Shown here: one piece after another, positions 11,055-23,600 of the stretch
How positions within the stretch are numbered: the first letter of the stretch is position 1
Layout: each line of letters opens with the position of its first letter
DNA from: Protonemura montana
Taxonomy: Eukaryota > Arthropoda > Insecta > Plecoptera > Nemouridae
Direction: 5' to 3'
Assembly: GCA_947568835.1 (NCBI GenBank)
Contig: OX387607.1
Coordinates: forward strand, 1,798,001 to 1,862,000
Length of the DNA stretch: 64,000 nucleotides
Made by a program: the position numbers and the translations under genes
Notes under the pieces: generated by a model
What the model saw: only the letters and a program-made list of their open reading frames with translations
Database searches by the model: none
Told to the model about the DNA's origin: nothing

Positions 11055-11360
11055 CAGTGTCGGACTGGCTCCAAAAGGCCCCGGCGGCAATGAGACTTTT
11101 GGGGCCCCGCAAATCCCATGCCTGGGGGGGGGGGGGGGGGGGGGGGGGTCCGCCAAGCAGGAAAGGAATGTAATTGCAAGGTGGTGTATAGGTAAACTAA
11201 GGGTTGTATACACATAAACTGGTAGCAGCGCCCAAGTCCGGTGTTACAGAATGGAGATTGTACAGATACAATGATCGATCAATGGCCAATTTGAAATTAA
11301 TTAAACCATTATTATACACCTGTGACGTATCGACTTGCTGCCCTGGCCAGTCCAACACTG
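11055..11360. mobile_element. Small inverted-repeat element containing a G25 run
   Basis: The ends CAGTGTCGGACTGGC (11055) and GCCAGTCCAACACTG (ends 11360) are inverted repeats with one mismatch. CAGTG termini resemble hAT-type miniature elements, but I find no matching 8-bp target duplication. Inside are GGCCCCGGCGGCAATGAG and an uninterrupted run of 25 G at 11124-11148. No protein is encoded. Confidence 0.6.
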
Positions 11361-11429
11361 GCTAGATGTGATTTCTTTATATCTTGTTTTATTTACTTCC
11401 TGCAAAAGGTACATGAAAGTGGAACGGAG

Positions 11430-12810
11430 GATAAACGGGGCCGGGTTCGTATCCCGCTTGGTGCACTATTTTTAACTAAGAATCAATCACCTACCAAGAT
11501 TGTTAAAGTATTGTCATGCAACTCTCGCCGGTCTTCGTTGCGTCCATTCGGCGGCGAGTGAAGATCGCTCTCGTGATCAGCGCCAGGGTGCAGAGGGTCG
11601 CTGGTTCGAAGCAGGTAAGTCACATGTGTGTAAAACTGCTGGATATGTATTAATCTTTACAGAGAAAACTAACATCTCTTCTCGACGGTGTACCGTGATC
11701 CCCGCCAGCTGCTATTTAAGTATATGTTATTTCCTCTGGCGTAGCAACACGTCTCAGTGGCCGTGAGGTACGGCCACTTCTTCATGGGGGTATTGTTTAA
11801 ATGTCTCGGCTTCGAATCCTGCCCAATCCTCATTTTGTTCTTCATCAAGTGGCGACTGGCATTCATTGAATGCTGCAAATATTGCATCACTCGTTCATCC
11901 ATCGAAACTCTCAAAGTATTTTTGACTCTTTTCATTACTACACTGTAGTCGTCTTCTGCTATTCATGTATCTCTTTGTTCCATCAGTAAGCATCTCGTCT
12001 CCATGGCCGGTTGGAAAAGTCGCTCCTCGAAAGAGCAATTCGGATGTGACCGCGTTCGAGTCCTGTCCGCACCGCTTTTTGTTCTTCACGACATAGCTTG
12101 CACAATCTTTGATAGTGCATGGTAGAGGCGATGTAGTGTGAAGCGATCTCCATGCTGCCGGGGTCGGATAAGAAGGCAAAAAAAAAAAAAACGACAAACC
12201 AGCAACTGGGTGTGGCTCGCGTCCCTGCAGAGGGCGCTATCAGCTGACACTTTCACGCTAGATCGCGGCAACTGGTGGTAGCCCGTATCTTTGGAGTGGA
12301 CGATTGCCCCTGCATTACTTGGTGCGGGGGTCAGGTCCAGTTCTTGCTCGCTGCGTAAGTCGGTCATAATATCTTGAATTTCTTAAATGATGGTTCACTG
12401 AAACGCAAAGAAGAATGCGACTCCGAACCGTAGTATACATTGAGTGCCGTCAGTGACATGTGCCTATAGCCAACCCGGTAAACAGGGACATCAGATATGA
12501 AATTAAAATATAAATTCAGTTTACCACAGCAGGGGCGACCGTCTGCGTAGCACAATGGACATGTCGTTACTTCGGAATCATCAGGCTACATTATGACCTG
12601 GTTCGATCCCGCTCACTGACAGGATATTTTTTCTATTGGAATACGACATTCAAATTATTCACATATTATGATAGCTGCAGTCTGAAGAAATTATCTACCA
12701 AAAAAATGCCTGTGCAACCAGATGTCCGCGTGGTCATGCGGTACAAGGCACTACCTCTTGTTAATAATCATGAGATTGCCGGAGTCCCGGGTTCGAATCC
12801 CGTCCGCACA
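11430..12810 (+). repeat. Cluster of six degenerate tRNA-like sequences
   Basis: T-arm/box B motifs recur on the plus strand: GGGTTCGTATCCCG (about 11444), CTGGTTCGAAGCAG (about 11600), CGGCTTCGAATCCTG (about 11807), CGCGTTCGAGTCCTG (about 12053), CTGGTTCGATCCCG (about 12599) and CGGGTTCGAATCCCG (about 12789). D-arm-like sequence precedes several of them, for example CGTGGTCATGCGGTAC at 12729. The bodies differ, and no acceptor stem pairs properly, so none looks like a working tRNA. The copies near 11807 and 12053 share the downstream sequence TTTTGTTCTTCA and are clearly related. Confidence 0.6.
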
Positions 12811-13349
12811 ACTACTGCAGTTTCACACCTTTTATTTTTTTTTGAGCGCACAGTGTAGACAGCAGGAAATTTGCGGAGCAGTCGCGCTCCGCAAATTTGC
12901 AGATATACACACAAAGTTGCAAATATATACGTGGATATATGTCATGATAAGCTAAAAACTACCAAAGTAAAATCGAAAAGATATAAAAAATGTACAAGTC
13001 TAGAGTGTAGTTCCAATTTTTTCCACCAGGTGGCACTCGCGTCATTTTTTCCTTTAACACTAAGTCCTGTTCCTCTATACTTGTTGCTAGACTTAGGAGC
13101 TGCACACGGGGTATAGGTGGGGTTTGGGGACGTGGGAACGGCCCGCAAAATTGGCGGACGCGACTGGCGCGAAGCGCCAGGAGCGCCCGGCAATTTTGCT
13201 ACTGTCTTAATCAAACGCCCAAAAAAGTGCAAAAGATCGACCCCTCAAACAGGTCTTGAAGACTCGTATGGAAACGAAGAACGTTTATCCGCATTGTTCT
13301 TTCAATTCGTTTATAAATTCTACAACTCCGACAGAAGTTTCTAAAAGAA

Positions 13350-13420
13350 CCTTCACGGGATTCGATCCCGAGACCCCTGGCACATGGATTGCGTTCGCTA
13401 ACCACACGACCATCCGAGGA
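13350..13420 (-). repeat. tRNA-like sequence, minus copy of array unit 1
   Basis: This is the mirror image of the plus copy at 13526, about 106 bases away across the unit's symmetry axis. Its T-arm reads GATCGAATCCCG on the minus strand. Equivalent copies recur every 999 bases to about 19346. Paired, opposed pol III-like sequences would give a long hairpin if transcribed through. Confidence 0.6.
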
Positions 13421-13525
13421 TGTTCATGTCGCATGTTTGTTTGATCTATATATTTATAAGAGACACCTGAGACAGTTGCAACCGAAGATGTCTCATATAT
13501 ACCAAATAAACCTGTGACGTGAACA

Positions 13526-13596
13526 TCCTCGGATGGTCGTGTGGTTAGTGAACGCAATCCATGTGCCAGGGGTCCCGGGATCGAATCCCGTGAAGG
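13526..13596 (+). repeat. tRNA-like sequence, plus copy of array unit 1
   Basis: GGTCGTGTGGTTAG is a D-arm/box A-like sequence and CCCGGGATCGAATCCCG a T-arm/box B-like sequence with a 7-base loop. The acceptor ends (CCTCGGA and GTGAAGG) pair poorly, so this is tRNA-derived rather than a certain tRNA gene. Equivalent copies follow every 999 bases, at about 14525, 15524, 16523, 17522, 18521 and 19520. Confidence 0.6.
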
Positions 13597-16500
13597 TTCT
13601 TTTAGAAACTTCTGTCGGAGTTGTAGATTATATAATCGAATTGAAAGATCAATGCGGATAAACGTTCTTCGTTTCCTTACGAGTCTTCAAGACCTGTTTG
13701 AGGGGTCGATCTTTTGCACTTTTTTGGGCGTGTGATTAAGACAGTAGCAAAATTGCCGGGCGCTCCTGGCGCTTCGCGCCAGTCGCGTCCGCCAATTTTG
13801 CGGGCCGTTCCCACGACCCCAAACCCCACCTATACCCCGTGTGCAGCTCCTAAGACTAGCAACAAGTATAGAGGAACAGGACTTAGTGTTAAAGGAAAAA
13901 ATGACGCGAGTGCCACCTGGTGGAAAAAATTGAAACTACACTCTAGACTTGTACATTTTTTATATCTTTTCGATTTCACTTTGGTAGTTTTTACTAGTCT
14001 AGAGTGTAGTTCCAATTTTTTCCACCAGGTGGCACTCGCGTCATTTTTTCCCTTAACACTAAGTCCTGTTCCTCTATACTTGTTGCAAGACTTAGGAGCT
14101 GCACACGGGGTATAGGTGGGGTTTGGGGACGTGGGAACGACTCGCAAAATTGGCGGACGCGACTGGCGCGAAGCGCCAGGAGCGCCCGGCAATTTTGCTA
14201 CTGTCTTAATCACACGCCCAAAAAAGTGCAAAAGATCGACCCCTCGAACAGGTCTTGAAGACTCGTATGGAAACGAAGAACGTTTATCCGCATTGTTCTT
14301 TCAATTCGTTTATAAATTCTACAACTCCAACAGAAGTTTCTAAAAGAACCTTCACGGGATTCGATCCCGAGACCCCTGGCACATGGATTGCGTTCGCTAA
14401 CCACACGACCATCCGAGGATGTTCATGTCGCATGTTTGTTTGATCTATATATTTATAAGAGACACCTGAGACAGTTGCAACCGAAGATGTCTCATATATA
14501 CCAAATAAACCTGTGACGTGAACATCCTCGGATGGTCGTGTGGTTAGCGAACGCAATCCATGTGCCAGGGGTCCCGGGATCGAATCCCGTGAAGGTTCTT
14601 TTAGAAACTTCTGTCGGAGTTGTAGATTATATAATCGAATTGAAAGATCAATGCGGATAAACGTTCTTCGTTTCCTTACGAGTCTTCAAGACCTGTTTGA
14701 GGGGTCGATCTTTTGCACTTTTTTGGGCGTGTGATTAAGACAGTAGCAAAATTGGCGGGCGCTCCTGGCGCTTCGCGCCAGTCGCGTCCGCCAATTTTGC
14801 GGGCCGTTCCCACGTCCCCAAACCCCACCTATACCCCGTGTGCAGCTCCTAAGTCTAGCAACAAGTATAGAGGAACAGGACTTAGTGTTAAAGGAAAAAA
14901 TGACGCGAGTGCCACCTGGTGGAAAAAATTGAAACTACACTCTAGACTTGTACATTTTTTATATCTTTTCGATTTCACTTTGGTAGTTTTTACTAGTCTA
15001 GAGTGTAGTTCCAATTTTTTCCACCAGGTGGCACTCGCGTCATTTTTTCCCTTAACACTAAGTCCTGTTCCTCTATACTTGTTGCAAGACTTAGGAGCTG
15101 CACACGGGGTATAGGTGGGGTTTGGGGTCGTGGGAACGGCCCGCAAAATTGGCGGACGCGACTGGCGCGAAGCGCCAGGAGCGCCCGGCAATTTTGCTAC
15201 TGTCTTAATCACACGCCCAAAAAAGTGCAAAAGATCGACCCCTCAAACAGGTCTTGAAGACTCGTATGGAAACGAAGAACGTTTATCCGCATTGTTCTTT
15301 CAATTCGTTTATAAATTCTACAACTCCAACAGAAGTTTCTAAAAGAACCTTCACGGGATTCGATCCCGGGACCCCTGGCACATGGATTGCGTTCGCTAAC
15401 CACACGACCATCTGAGGATGTTCATGTCGCATGTTTGTTTGATCTATATATTTATAAGAGACACCTGAGACAGTTGCAACCGAAGATGTCTCATATATAC
15501 CAAATAAACCTGTGACGTGAACATCCTCGGATGGTCGTGTGGTTAGCGAACGCAATCCATGTGCCAGGGGTCCCGGGATCGAATCCCGTGAAGGTTCTTT
15601 TAGAAACTTCTGTCGGAGTTGTAGATTATATAATCGAATTGAAAGATCAATGCGGATAAACGTTCTTCGTTTCCTTACGAGTCTTCAAGACCTGTTTGAG
15701 GGGTCGATCTTTTGCACTTTTTTGGGCGTGTGATTAAGACAGTAGCAAAATTGCCGGGCGCTCCTGGCGCTTCGCGCCAGTCGCGTCCGCCAATTTTGCG
15801 GGCCGTTCCCACGTCCCCAAACCCCACCTATACCCCGTGTGCAGCTCCTAAGTCTAGCAACAAGTATAGAGGAACAGGACTTAGTGTTAAAGGAAAAAAT
15901 GACGCGAGTGCCACCTGGTGGAAAAAATTGAAACTACACTCTAGACTTGTACATTTTTTATATCTTTTCGATTTCACTTTGGTAGTTTTTACTAGTCTAG
16001 AGTGTAGTTCCAATTTTTTCCACCAGGTGGCACTCGCGTCATTTTTTCCCTTAACACTAAGTCCTGTTCCTCTATACTTGTTGCAAGACTTAGGAGCTGC
16101 ACACGGGGTATAGGTGGGGTTTGGGGACGTGGGAACGACTCGCAAAATTGGCGGACGCGACTGGCGCGAAGCGCCAGGAGCGCCCGGCAATTTTGCTACT
16201 GTCTTAATCACACGCCCAAAAAAGTGCAAAAGATCGACCCCTCAAACAGGTCTTGAAGACTCGTATGGAAACGAAGAACGTTTATCCGCATTGTTCTTTC
16301 AATTCGTTTATAAATTCTACAACTCCAACAGAAGTTTCTAAAAGAACCTTCACGGGATTCGATCCCGAGACCCCTGGCACATGGATTGCGTTCGCTAACC
16401 ACACGACCATCCGAGGATGTTCATGTCGCATGTTTGTTTGATCTATATATTTATAAGAGACACCTGAGACAGTTGCAACCGAAGATGTCTCATATATACC

Positions 16501-19500
16501 AAATAAACCTGTGACGTGAACATCCTCGGATGGTCGTGTGGTTAGTGAACGCAATCCATGTGCCAGGGGTCCCGGGATCGAATCCCGTGAAGGTTCTTTT
16601 AGAAACTTCTGTCGGAGTTGTAGATTATATAATCGAATTGAAAGATCAATGCGGATAAACGTTCTTCGTTTCCTTACGAGTCTTCAAGACCTGTTTGAGG
16701 GGTCGATCTTTTGCACTTTTTTGGGCGTGTGATTAAGACAGTAGCAAAATTGCCGGGCGCTCCTGGCGCTTCGCGCCAGTCGCGTCCGCCAATTTTGCGG
16801 GCCGTTCCCACGACCCCAAACCCCACCTATACCCCGTGTGCAGCTCCTAAGTCTAGCAACAAGTATAGAGGAACAGGACTTAGTGTTAAAGGAAAAAATG
16901 ACGCGAGTGCCACCTGGTGGAAAAAATTGAAACTACACTCTAGACTTGTACATTTTTTATATCTTTTCGATTTCACTTTGGTAGTTTTTACTAGTCTAGA
17001 GTGTAGTTCCAATTTTTTCCACCAGGTGGCACTCGCGTCATTTTTTCCCTTAACACTAAGTCCTGTTCCTCTATACTTGTTGCAAGACTTAGGAGCTGCA
17101 CACGGGGTATAGGTGGGGTTTGGGGTCGTGGGAACGGCCCGCAAAATTGGCGGACGCGACTGGCGCGAAGCGCCAGGAGCGCCCGGCAATTTTGCTACTG
17201 TCTTAATCACACGCCCAAAAAAGTGCAAAAGATCGACCCCTCAAACAGGTCTTGAAGACTCGTATGGAAACGAAGAACGTTTATCCGCATTGTTCTTTCA
17301 ATTCGTTTATAAATTCTACAACTCCAACAGAAGTTTCTAAAAGAACCTTCACGGGATTCGATCCCGGGACCCCTGGCACATGGATTGCGTTCGCTAACCA
17401 CACGACCATCTGAGGATGTTCATATCGCATGTTTGTTTGATCTATATATTTATAAGAGACACCTGAGACAGTTGCAACCGAAGATGTCTCATATATACCA
17501 AATAAACCTGTGACGTGAACATCCTCGGATGGTCGTGTGGTTAGCGAACGCAATCCATGTGCCAGGGGTCCCGGGATCGAATCCCGTGAAGGTTCTTTTA
17601 GAAACTTCTGTCGGAGTTGTAGATTATATAATCGAATTGAAAGATCAATGCGGATAAACGTTCTTCGTTTCCTTACGAGTCTTCAAGACCTGTTTGAGGG
17701 GTCGATCTTTTGCACTTTTTTGGGCGTGTGATTAAGACAGTAGCAAAATTGCCGGGCGCTCCTGGCGCTTCGCGCCAGTCGCGTCCGCCAATTTTGCGGG
17801 CCGTTCCCACGACCCCAAACCCCACCTATACCCCGTGTGCAGCTCCTAAGTCTAGCAACAAGTATAGAGGAACAGGACTTAGTGTTAAAGGAAAAAATGA
17901 CGCGAGTGCCACCTGGTGGAAAAAATTGAAACTACACTCTAGACTTGTACATTTTTTATATCTTTTCGATTTCACTTTGGTAGTTTTTACTAGTCTAGAG
18001 TGTAGTTCCAATTTTTTCCACCAGGTGGCACTCGCGTCATTTTTTCCCTTAACACTAAGTCCTGTTCCTCTATACTTGTTGCAAGACTTAGGAGCTGCAC
18101 ACGGGGTATAGGTGGGGTTTGGGGACGTGGGAACGACTCGCAAAATTGGCGGACGCGACTGGCGCGAAGCGCCAGGAGCGCCCGGCAATTTTGCTACTGT
18201 CTTAATCACACGCCCAAAAAAGTGCAAAAGATCGACCCCTCAAACAGGTCTTGAAGACTCGTATGGAAACGAAGAACGTTTATCCGCATTGTTCTTTCAA
18301 TTCGTTTATAAATTCTACAACTCCAACAGAAGTTTCTAAAAGAACCTTCACGGGATTCGATCCCGAGACCCCTGGCACATGGATTGCGTTCGCTAACCAC
18401 ACGACCATCCGAGGATGTTCATGTCGCATGTTTGTTTGATCTATATATTTATAAGAGACACCTGAGACAGTTGCAACCGAAGATGTCTCATATATACCAA
18501 ATAAACCTGTGACGTGAACATCCTCGGATGGTCGTGTGGTTAGCGAACGCAATCCATGTGCCAGGGGTCCCGGGATCGAATCCCGTGAAGGTTCTTTTAG
18601 AAACTTCTGTCGGAGTTGTAGATTATATAATCGAATTGAAAGATCAATGCGGATAAACGTTCTTCGTTTCCTTACGAGTCTTCAAGACCTGTTTGAGGGG
18701 TCGATCTTTTGCACTTTTTTGGGCGTGTGATTAAGACAGTAGCAAAATTGCCGGGCGCTCCTGGCGCTTCGCGCCAGTCGCGTCCGCCAATTTTGCGGGC
18801 CGTTCCCACGACCCCAAGCCCCACCTATACCCCGTGTGCAGCTCCTAAGTCTAGCAACAAGTATAGAGGAACAGGACTTAGTGTTAAAGGAAAAAATGAC
18901 GCGAGTGCCACCTGGTGGAAAAAATTGAAACTACACTCTAGACTTGTACATTTTTTATATCTTTTCGATTTCACTTTGGTAGTTTTTACTAGTCTAGAGT
19001 GTAGTTCCAATTTTTTCCACCAGGTGGCACTCGCGTCATTTTTTCCCTTAACACTAAGTCCTGTTCCTCTATACTTGTTGCAAGACTTAGGAGCTGCACA
19101 CGGGGTATAGGTGGGGTTTGGGGTCGTGGGAACGGCCCGCAAAATTGGCGGACGCGACTGGCGCGAAGCGCCAGGAGCGCCCGGCAATTTTGCTACTGTC
19201 TTAATCACACGCCCAAAAAAGTGCAAAAGATCGACCCCTCAAACAGGTCTTGAAGACTCGTATGGAAACGAAGAACGTTTATCCGCATTGTTCTTTCAAT
19301 TCGTTTATAAATTCTACAACTCCAACAGAAGTTTCTAAAAGAACCTTCACGGGATTCGATCCCGGGACCCCTGGCACATGGATTGCGTTCGCTAACCACA
19401 CGACCATCTGAGGATGTTCACGTCGCATGTTTGTTTGATCTATATATTGATAAGAGACACCTGAGACAGTTGCAACCGAAGATGTCTCATATATACCAAA

Positions 19501-20164
19501 TAACCCTGTGACGTGAACATCCTCGGTTGGTCGTGTGGTTAGCGAACGCAATCCATGTGCCAGGGGTCCCGAGATCGAATCCCGTGAAGGTTCTTTTAGA
19601 AACTTCTGTCGGAGTTGTAGATTATAAAAACGAAATGAAAGAACAATGCGGATAAACGTTCTTCGTTTCCTTACGAGTCTTCAAGACCTGTTTGAGGGGT
19701 CGATCTTTTGCACTTTTTTGGGCGTGTGATTAAGACAGTAGCAAAATTGCCGGGCGCTCCTGGCGCTTCGCGCCAGTCGCGTCCGCCATTTTTGCGGGCC
19801 GTTCCCACGACCCCAAACCCCACCTATACCCCGTGTGCAGCTCCTAAGTCTTGCAACAAGTATAGAGGAACAGGACTTAGTGTTAAGGGAAAAAATGACG
19901 CGAGTGCCACCTGGTGGAAAAAATTGGAACTACACTCTAGACTTGTACATTTTTTATATCTTTTCGATTTTACTTTGGTAGTTTTTAGCTTACAAGCGCT
20001 ACGAGGACACATATGATGTTTCTGATTTCTTATCAACATGCAATTCAATAAAACAAGATGTAAATAAATCACTTCTGGCAGTAATATTTATGTGTGAATC
20101 CTGATGGGTAGGCCACTCATCGTACACGTTTGCACTGAAGTCGTGTTTCAGTTCAGGCGTTGGG

Positions 20165-20605
20165 TGTGCAGTCACTTCAATTTCCACTCAAAAAATATTG
20201 AAAAATCAATGGACGTTTCTTACGTTTCTTACGTTTTTTCTTGATTTTTGAAGATTCGCCCATACTATGGTCTAAGGGGTAGTTGGCACTCCCGAACACG
20301 ATGGGCTATTTGGGTCGTGCGTAAAAATCATACTTTAGCCACTATATTGAATTTAAACATTACAACTTTAATTACTCCCTTAGTATTAATCTGAGACACA
20401 AACGGGGGTGTGCATTCAACTTCCCTTGAAATTCTACCCCTGTTGACGTCCCTCGCGGGTCAAAATCTGTCACTTGAATTCCCATTAAAAAATATTGAAA
20501 AAATCAATGGACGTCACGAATGGTCCCTTATGTTTGTCTTGATTTTTGAAGATTCGGCCATACTGTGGTCCAAGGGGATGTTTGCACCCCAGAACACGAT
20601 TTTAG
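20165..20605. repeat. Two diverged direct copies of a ~135-bp sequence
   Basis: CAAAAAATATTGAAAAATCA...CTTGATTTTTGAAGATTCG and a following TGGTCTAAGGGG/TGGTCCAAGGGG segment occur near 20185-20310 and again near 20483-20605. They share the ending GAACACGAT. The copies differ at many sites. Nature unknown. Confidence 0.6.
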
Positions 20606-23600
20606 TTTCTCCAAAAACAGTGTTTACACGAAAAAATTCCATGTGAATTTAGCAATTTACTATTGTGCCTTGCAATTGTACCAAAAATTGGACTGAATCT
20701 CCTTGACAAAAATATCACTTCATGTTTTCATCAAGTTGTATGCTAGATGAAGATCAATACTTTAGACCTTTTAAATATTTGGATGTATTGGCAAAATTTA
20801 AAACTTTTTACAATGATCTGCCCAAGAGAAATCAAGTCACGGAGTCCATGTAGCTTTCTCCAAGTAAACAGCTTGCAGCTATATATGCACCGTTGTAGTT
20901 TTAAAGTAACACATCAGCTATTGAGCTCTAGGTCACGTAGGTCCATCTACCACAACCTACTTTTTCAACTACGATTTGTTGTATCCCTTCGTTTCTCTAT
21001 CCAGTTTCACATGTTATTAAAGAGTACACTTTAAAATAATTACTAAAATTATGTGAATAAGGTACTCCAGACAGGTTTAAAGTCAAATTCGATTTATTCC
21101 AACAATATTAAATATTAATTACAAACGTTCCTAGCATTAAGAGACCAGCTCGCAGGCCAATAACATTACATCTTTGAAAATATAAAACTATGTTAATAAA
21201 AATCAGTAAGTCAGATCATGCCTTTTTTTGGAATGCTATGGAAGTTGATTAGTTTCAGTTTAGTTGTTAGGAATATTTTGTTTGAAAAGCTGCAAAATAC
21301 TGCAAACATGTTAATAGATTCCACAAAACATAAAATTTTCATAAGATCTTGATCATCAATGAATGTTTGAGCATCTATAACAAAAGATATTTGATAAAAA
21401 AAATAAAATACAGAGAATGCTGAATGCCTGTCACAGCAACTTGTCTCGTATTTGAGTCTCGATTATTGTGTAAGAAACAGAATGTTACGGATCCAACACA
21501 AAGAAACATCACAAAATCAAGGTTTTTCATGAAAAATCAGCTCTATAGCAGATAAAGAGTATTTTTGAGAAAAGGGGCATTAAACAGGCAAAGTAAACTT
21601 CTTCAATATGTTTCACAATCATTCGTTCAACTTGCAAAGTTAATTGATAATTTTGAAGAGATTTTTAATGCTGAATGACTCTTAGAAATGCAATTCAATG
21701 CAAGTAAGTAAATTAGACCGTACCAATTACACAAGTTCTGAATGTAATTGTCATCTGGCAAATGGTGGGACTTTGAGTGACCAAGAACGATCGCAAAGTT
21801 GGTTGAAACTAACTGTAGGTGCGGCCATTTGCCTACAAAGTATGTGAATTTCTCTTCCAATTCTCAGCGAAGAAAGCAGTGGCCACAGAGGTTTACATTC
21901 CACGAATAGATGGAATTTCTTTTAAGAAAATTAATTACCATCAATGGTAAGAGTGCCGAAAGGCTGGAATATGTAACAGGGAAGAGGAAAGAGCGCAACT
22001 TACCAAGGTTGGAAAAGCAGGTTGTGATAGTTGCATAGTTCTACAACGCCTCGGCTTTGTCCACACAGTGTAGCAGAAAAAAAACTTCCTCAACACTCTG
22101 CATCCATCGCAACCAGCTTTTTCCACCTTGGTAAGTTGGGTTCTTTCTTATCTCTTCCCCAAAACAATCATGATCAACAGTTAAGCAATATGCATCAAAT
22201 GCAAGTTTCAACTTCAATTTACCACTAATTAAAGTAATTCCGGCCTTCCGAAAGTACCTGCCACTAATCTTAATAGAGATTCTAACGGCTTGCAAATTAT
22301 TGTTCTTTTTTCAGGAATGTGGAACTTGGGTCAGTTCACCAAATCTCAATTCTAATCATATCCAACTCTAATATAAAGCTATCTTTGATAAATTAAGTAC
22401 AGCTGTTGAAATTTGGTCAAAACTGCCCAATCACAATTTCAAATACCCAGCGAGGACCTCTCATTGAATTATGCTACTGTCTAATTTATCTGGCAAAAAT
22501 CACACATACAAATGTAACTGAGCATTAGGGCTAGCGTAGCTTAACAAGTATGCGGTTGGTATAATTACATTTGTAATCGTAACATACAGTACCATCTTGT
22601 TATTTGAGTTGGTATTCCAGTAACTATTGACTCAAAGTATTTTGAAGATGTCTTAACAACTTAGGCAAGCATAAGGCAGGGGAAAAAAAGGGGAAAAGGC
22701 AACTGTCTGGGTAGAAAATCCTGGCATTTAAAAAATACCAAACTTGGTCTTTTTGGAGGTCATGGGTTGAATACCATACCGTGTAAATAAGCCCGAAAAT
22801 TCCCCTCAGACTTCCTAGTCTGGGTCTCTGCACACAAACAGTCGCTAACGGAACGAGTTTCTCCATTGTGCATTGGCTAACAGTGAAATCCCAGGCGGTG
22901 GGATGCATTACGTCACGCTAATCAAGAACACTAACTAATACCAACCAGCATAACAGGCATGAGAAGTACAATCCTTCTAGCGCAAGGACGAGATAGGCAA
23001 TTGTGTTTTGTCACAGTCTTAATTTACAACAGAGTTTTTTGAAGAAATAACTAAGATTATCTTTTCTGTTTCGTGCCGACGGTGCTGTGAAAACAGTCTG
23101 CCCAGCTGGGCACCGGCGCTGTTCGACTAGCCTACCTCACGTAGGTACTTACATACATAGTACAAGTGGTATAAACGATCAGATAATATCATCAAAAACA
23201 ATGCGCACAATTACGTGCTTAAAATATTGTTAAAAAAAAAAAACTGTTGCCAACCTCTTGCCATCACATTGTTTAGCACGCAGCTAGAAAACAGGCTTGA
23301 AGATAGATCGAACAGGGGTCGAGGCTTCAATTGAATTAAACGTGTAGAACCGTTATAAAAAATTGATGTTATATTCTAATTCAGGGTGCATTCGACTTCA
23401 ACAGGTAGCAAATGAATTGCGTATTTAAAGTCCACGTTCCCAGCATTGATTATGACAAGATGTTGGCAACGAAGTAATTGGTTTAGAGTTTAGGCAGCTG
23501 CCCAGCTTCAATACATCGTACATCGAGGTCAGGAGTGTTAACGATTCTTTGCGGCAAACGATGCTGGAATTTTTAACTGTTAACAGGTCACACTTTAACT

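Larger units (their letters stand above)
12951..19990. repeat. 7.0-kb satellite array of 999-bp palindromic units with opposed tRNA-like sequences
   Basis: Seven units repeat every 999 bases. Each unit is a near-perfect palindrome with arms of about 440 bases and its axis near 13470, 14469, 15468 and so on, giving fourteen half-units in alternating orientation. Each half-unit contains a tRNA-like sequence, a hairpin TGGCGCGAAGCGCCA, and flanking CAAAATTG inverted segments. The outer ends are inverted copies: AGCTAAAAACTACCAAAG at 12951 and its complement ending at 19990, both next to TA, consistent with a TA target duplication. Inner junctions carry this terminal piece on one side only. Open frames of 133, 90, 75 and 64 codons recur in every unit on both strands, but they follow from the repeat and are unlikely to be genes. 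Units alternate between two sequence variants. Confidence 0.9.

Noticed and set aside
12719-12808. A working tRNA gene at the end of the tRNA-like cluster
   Set aside because: The T-arm is good, but the 5' end cannot pair with the 3' GTCCGCACA end, and the middle is too long for a standard anticodon arm without a clear stem.
13714-20016. Repeated open frames of 133, 90, 75 and 64 codons on both strands of the palindromic array
   Set aside because: The same frames occur on both strands because each unit is a palindrome, and they recur because copies are homogenised. They resemble no protein family and overlap tRNA-like sequence.
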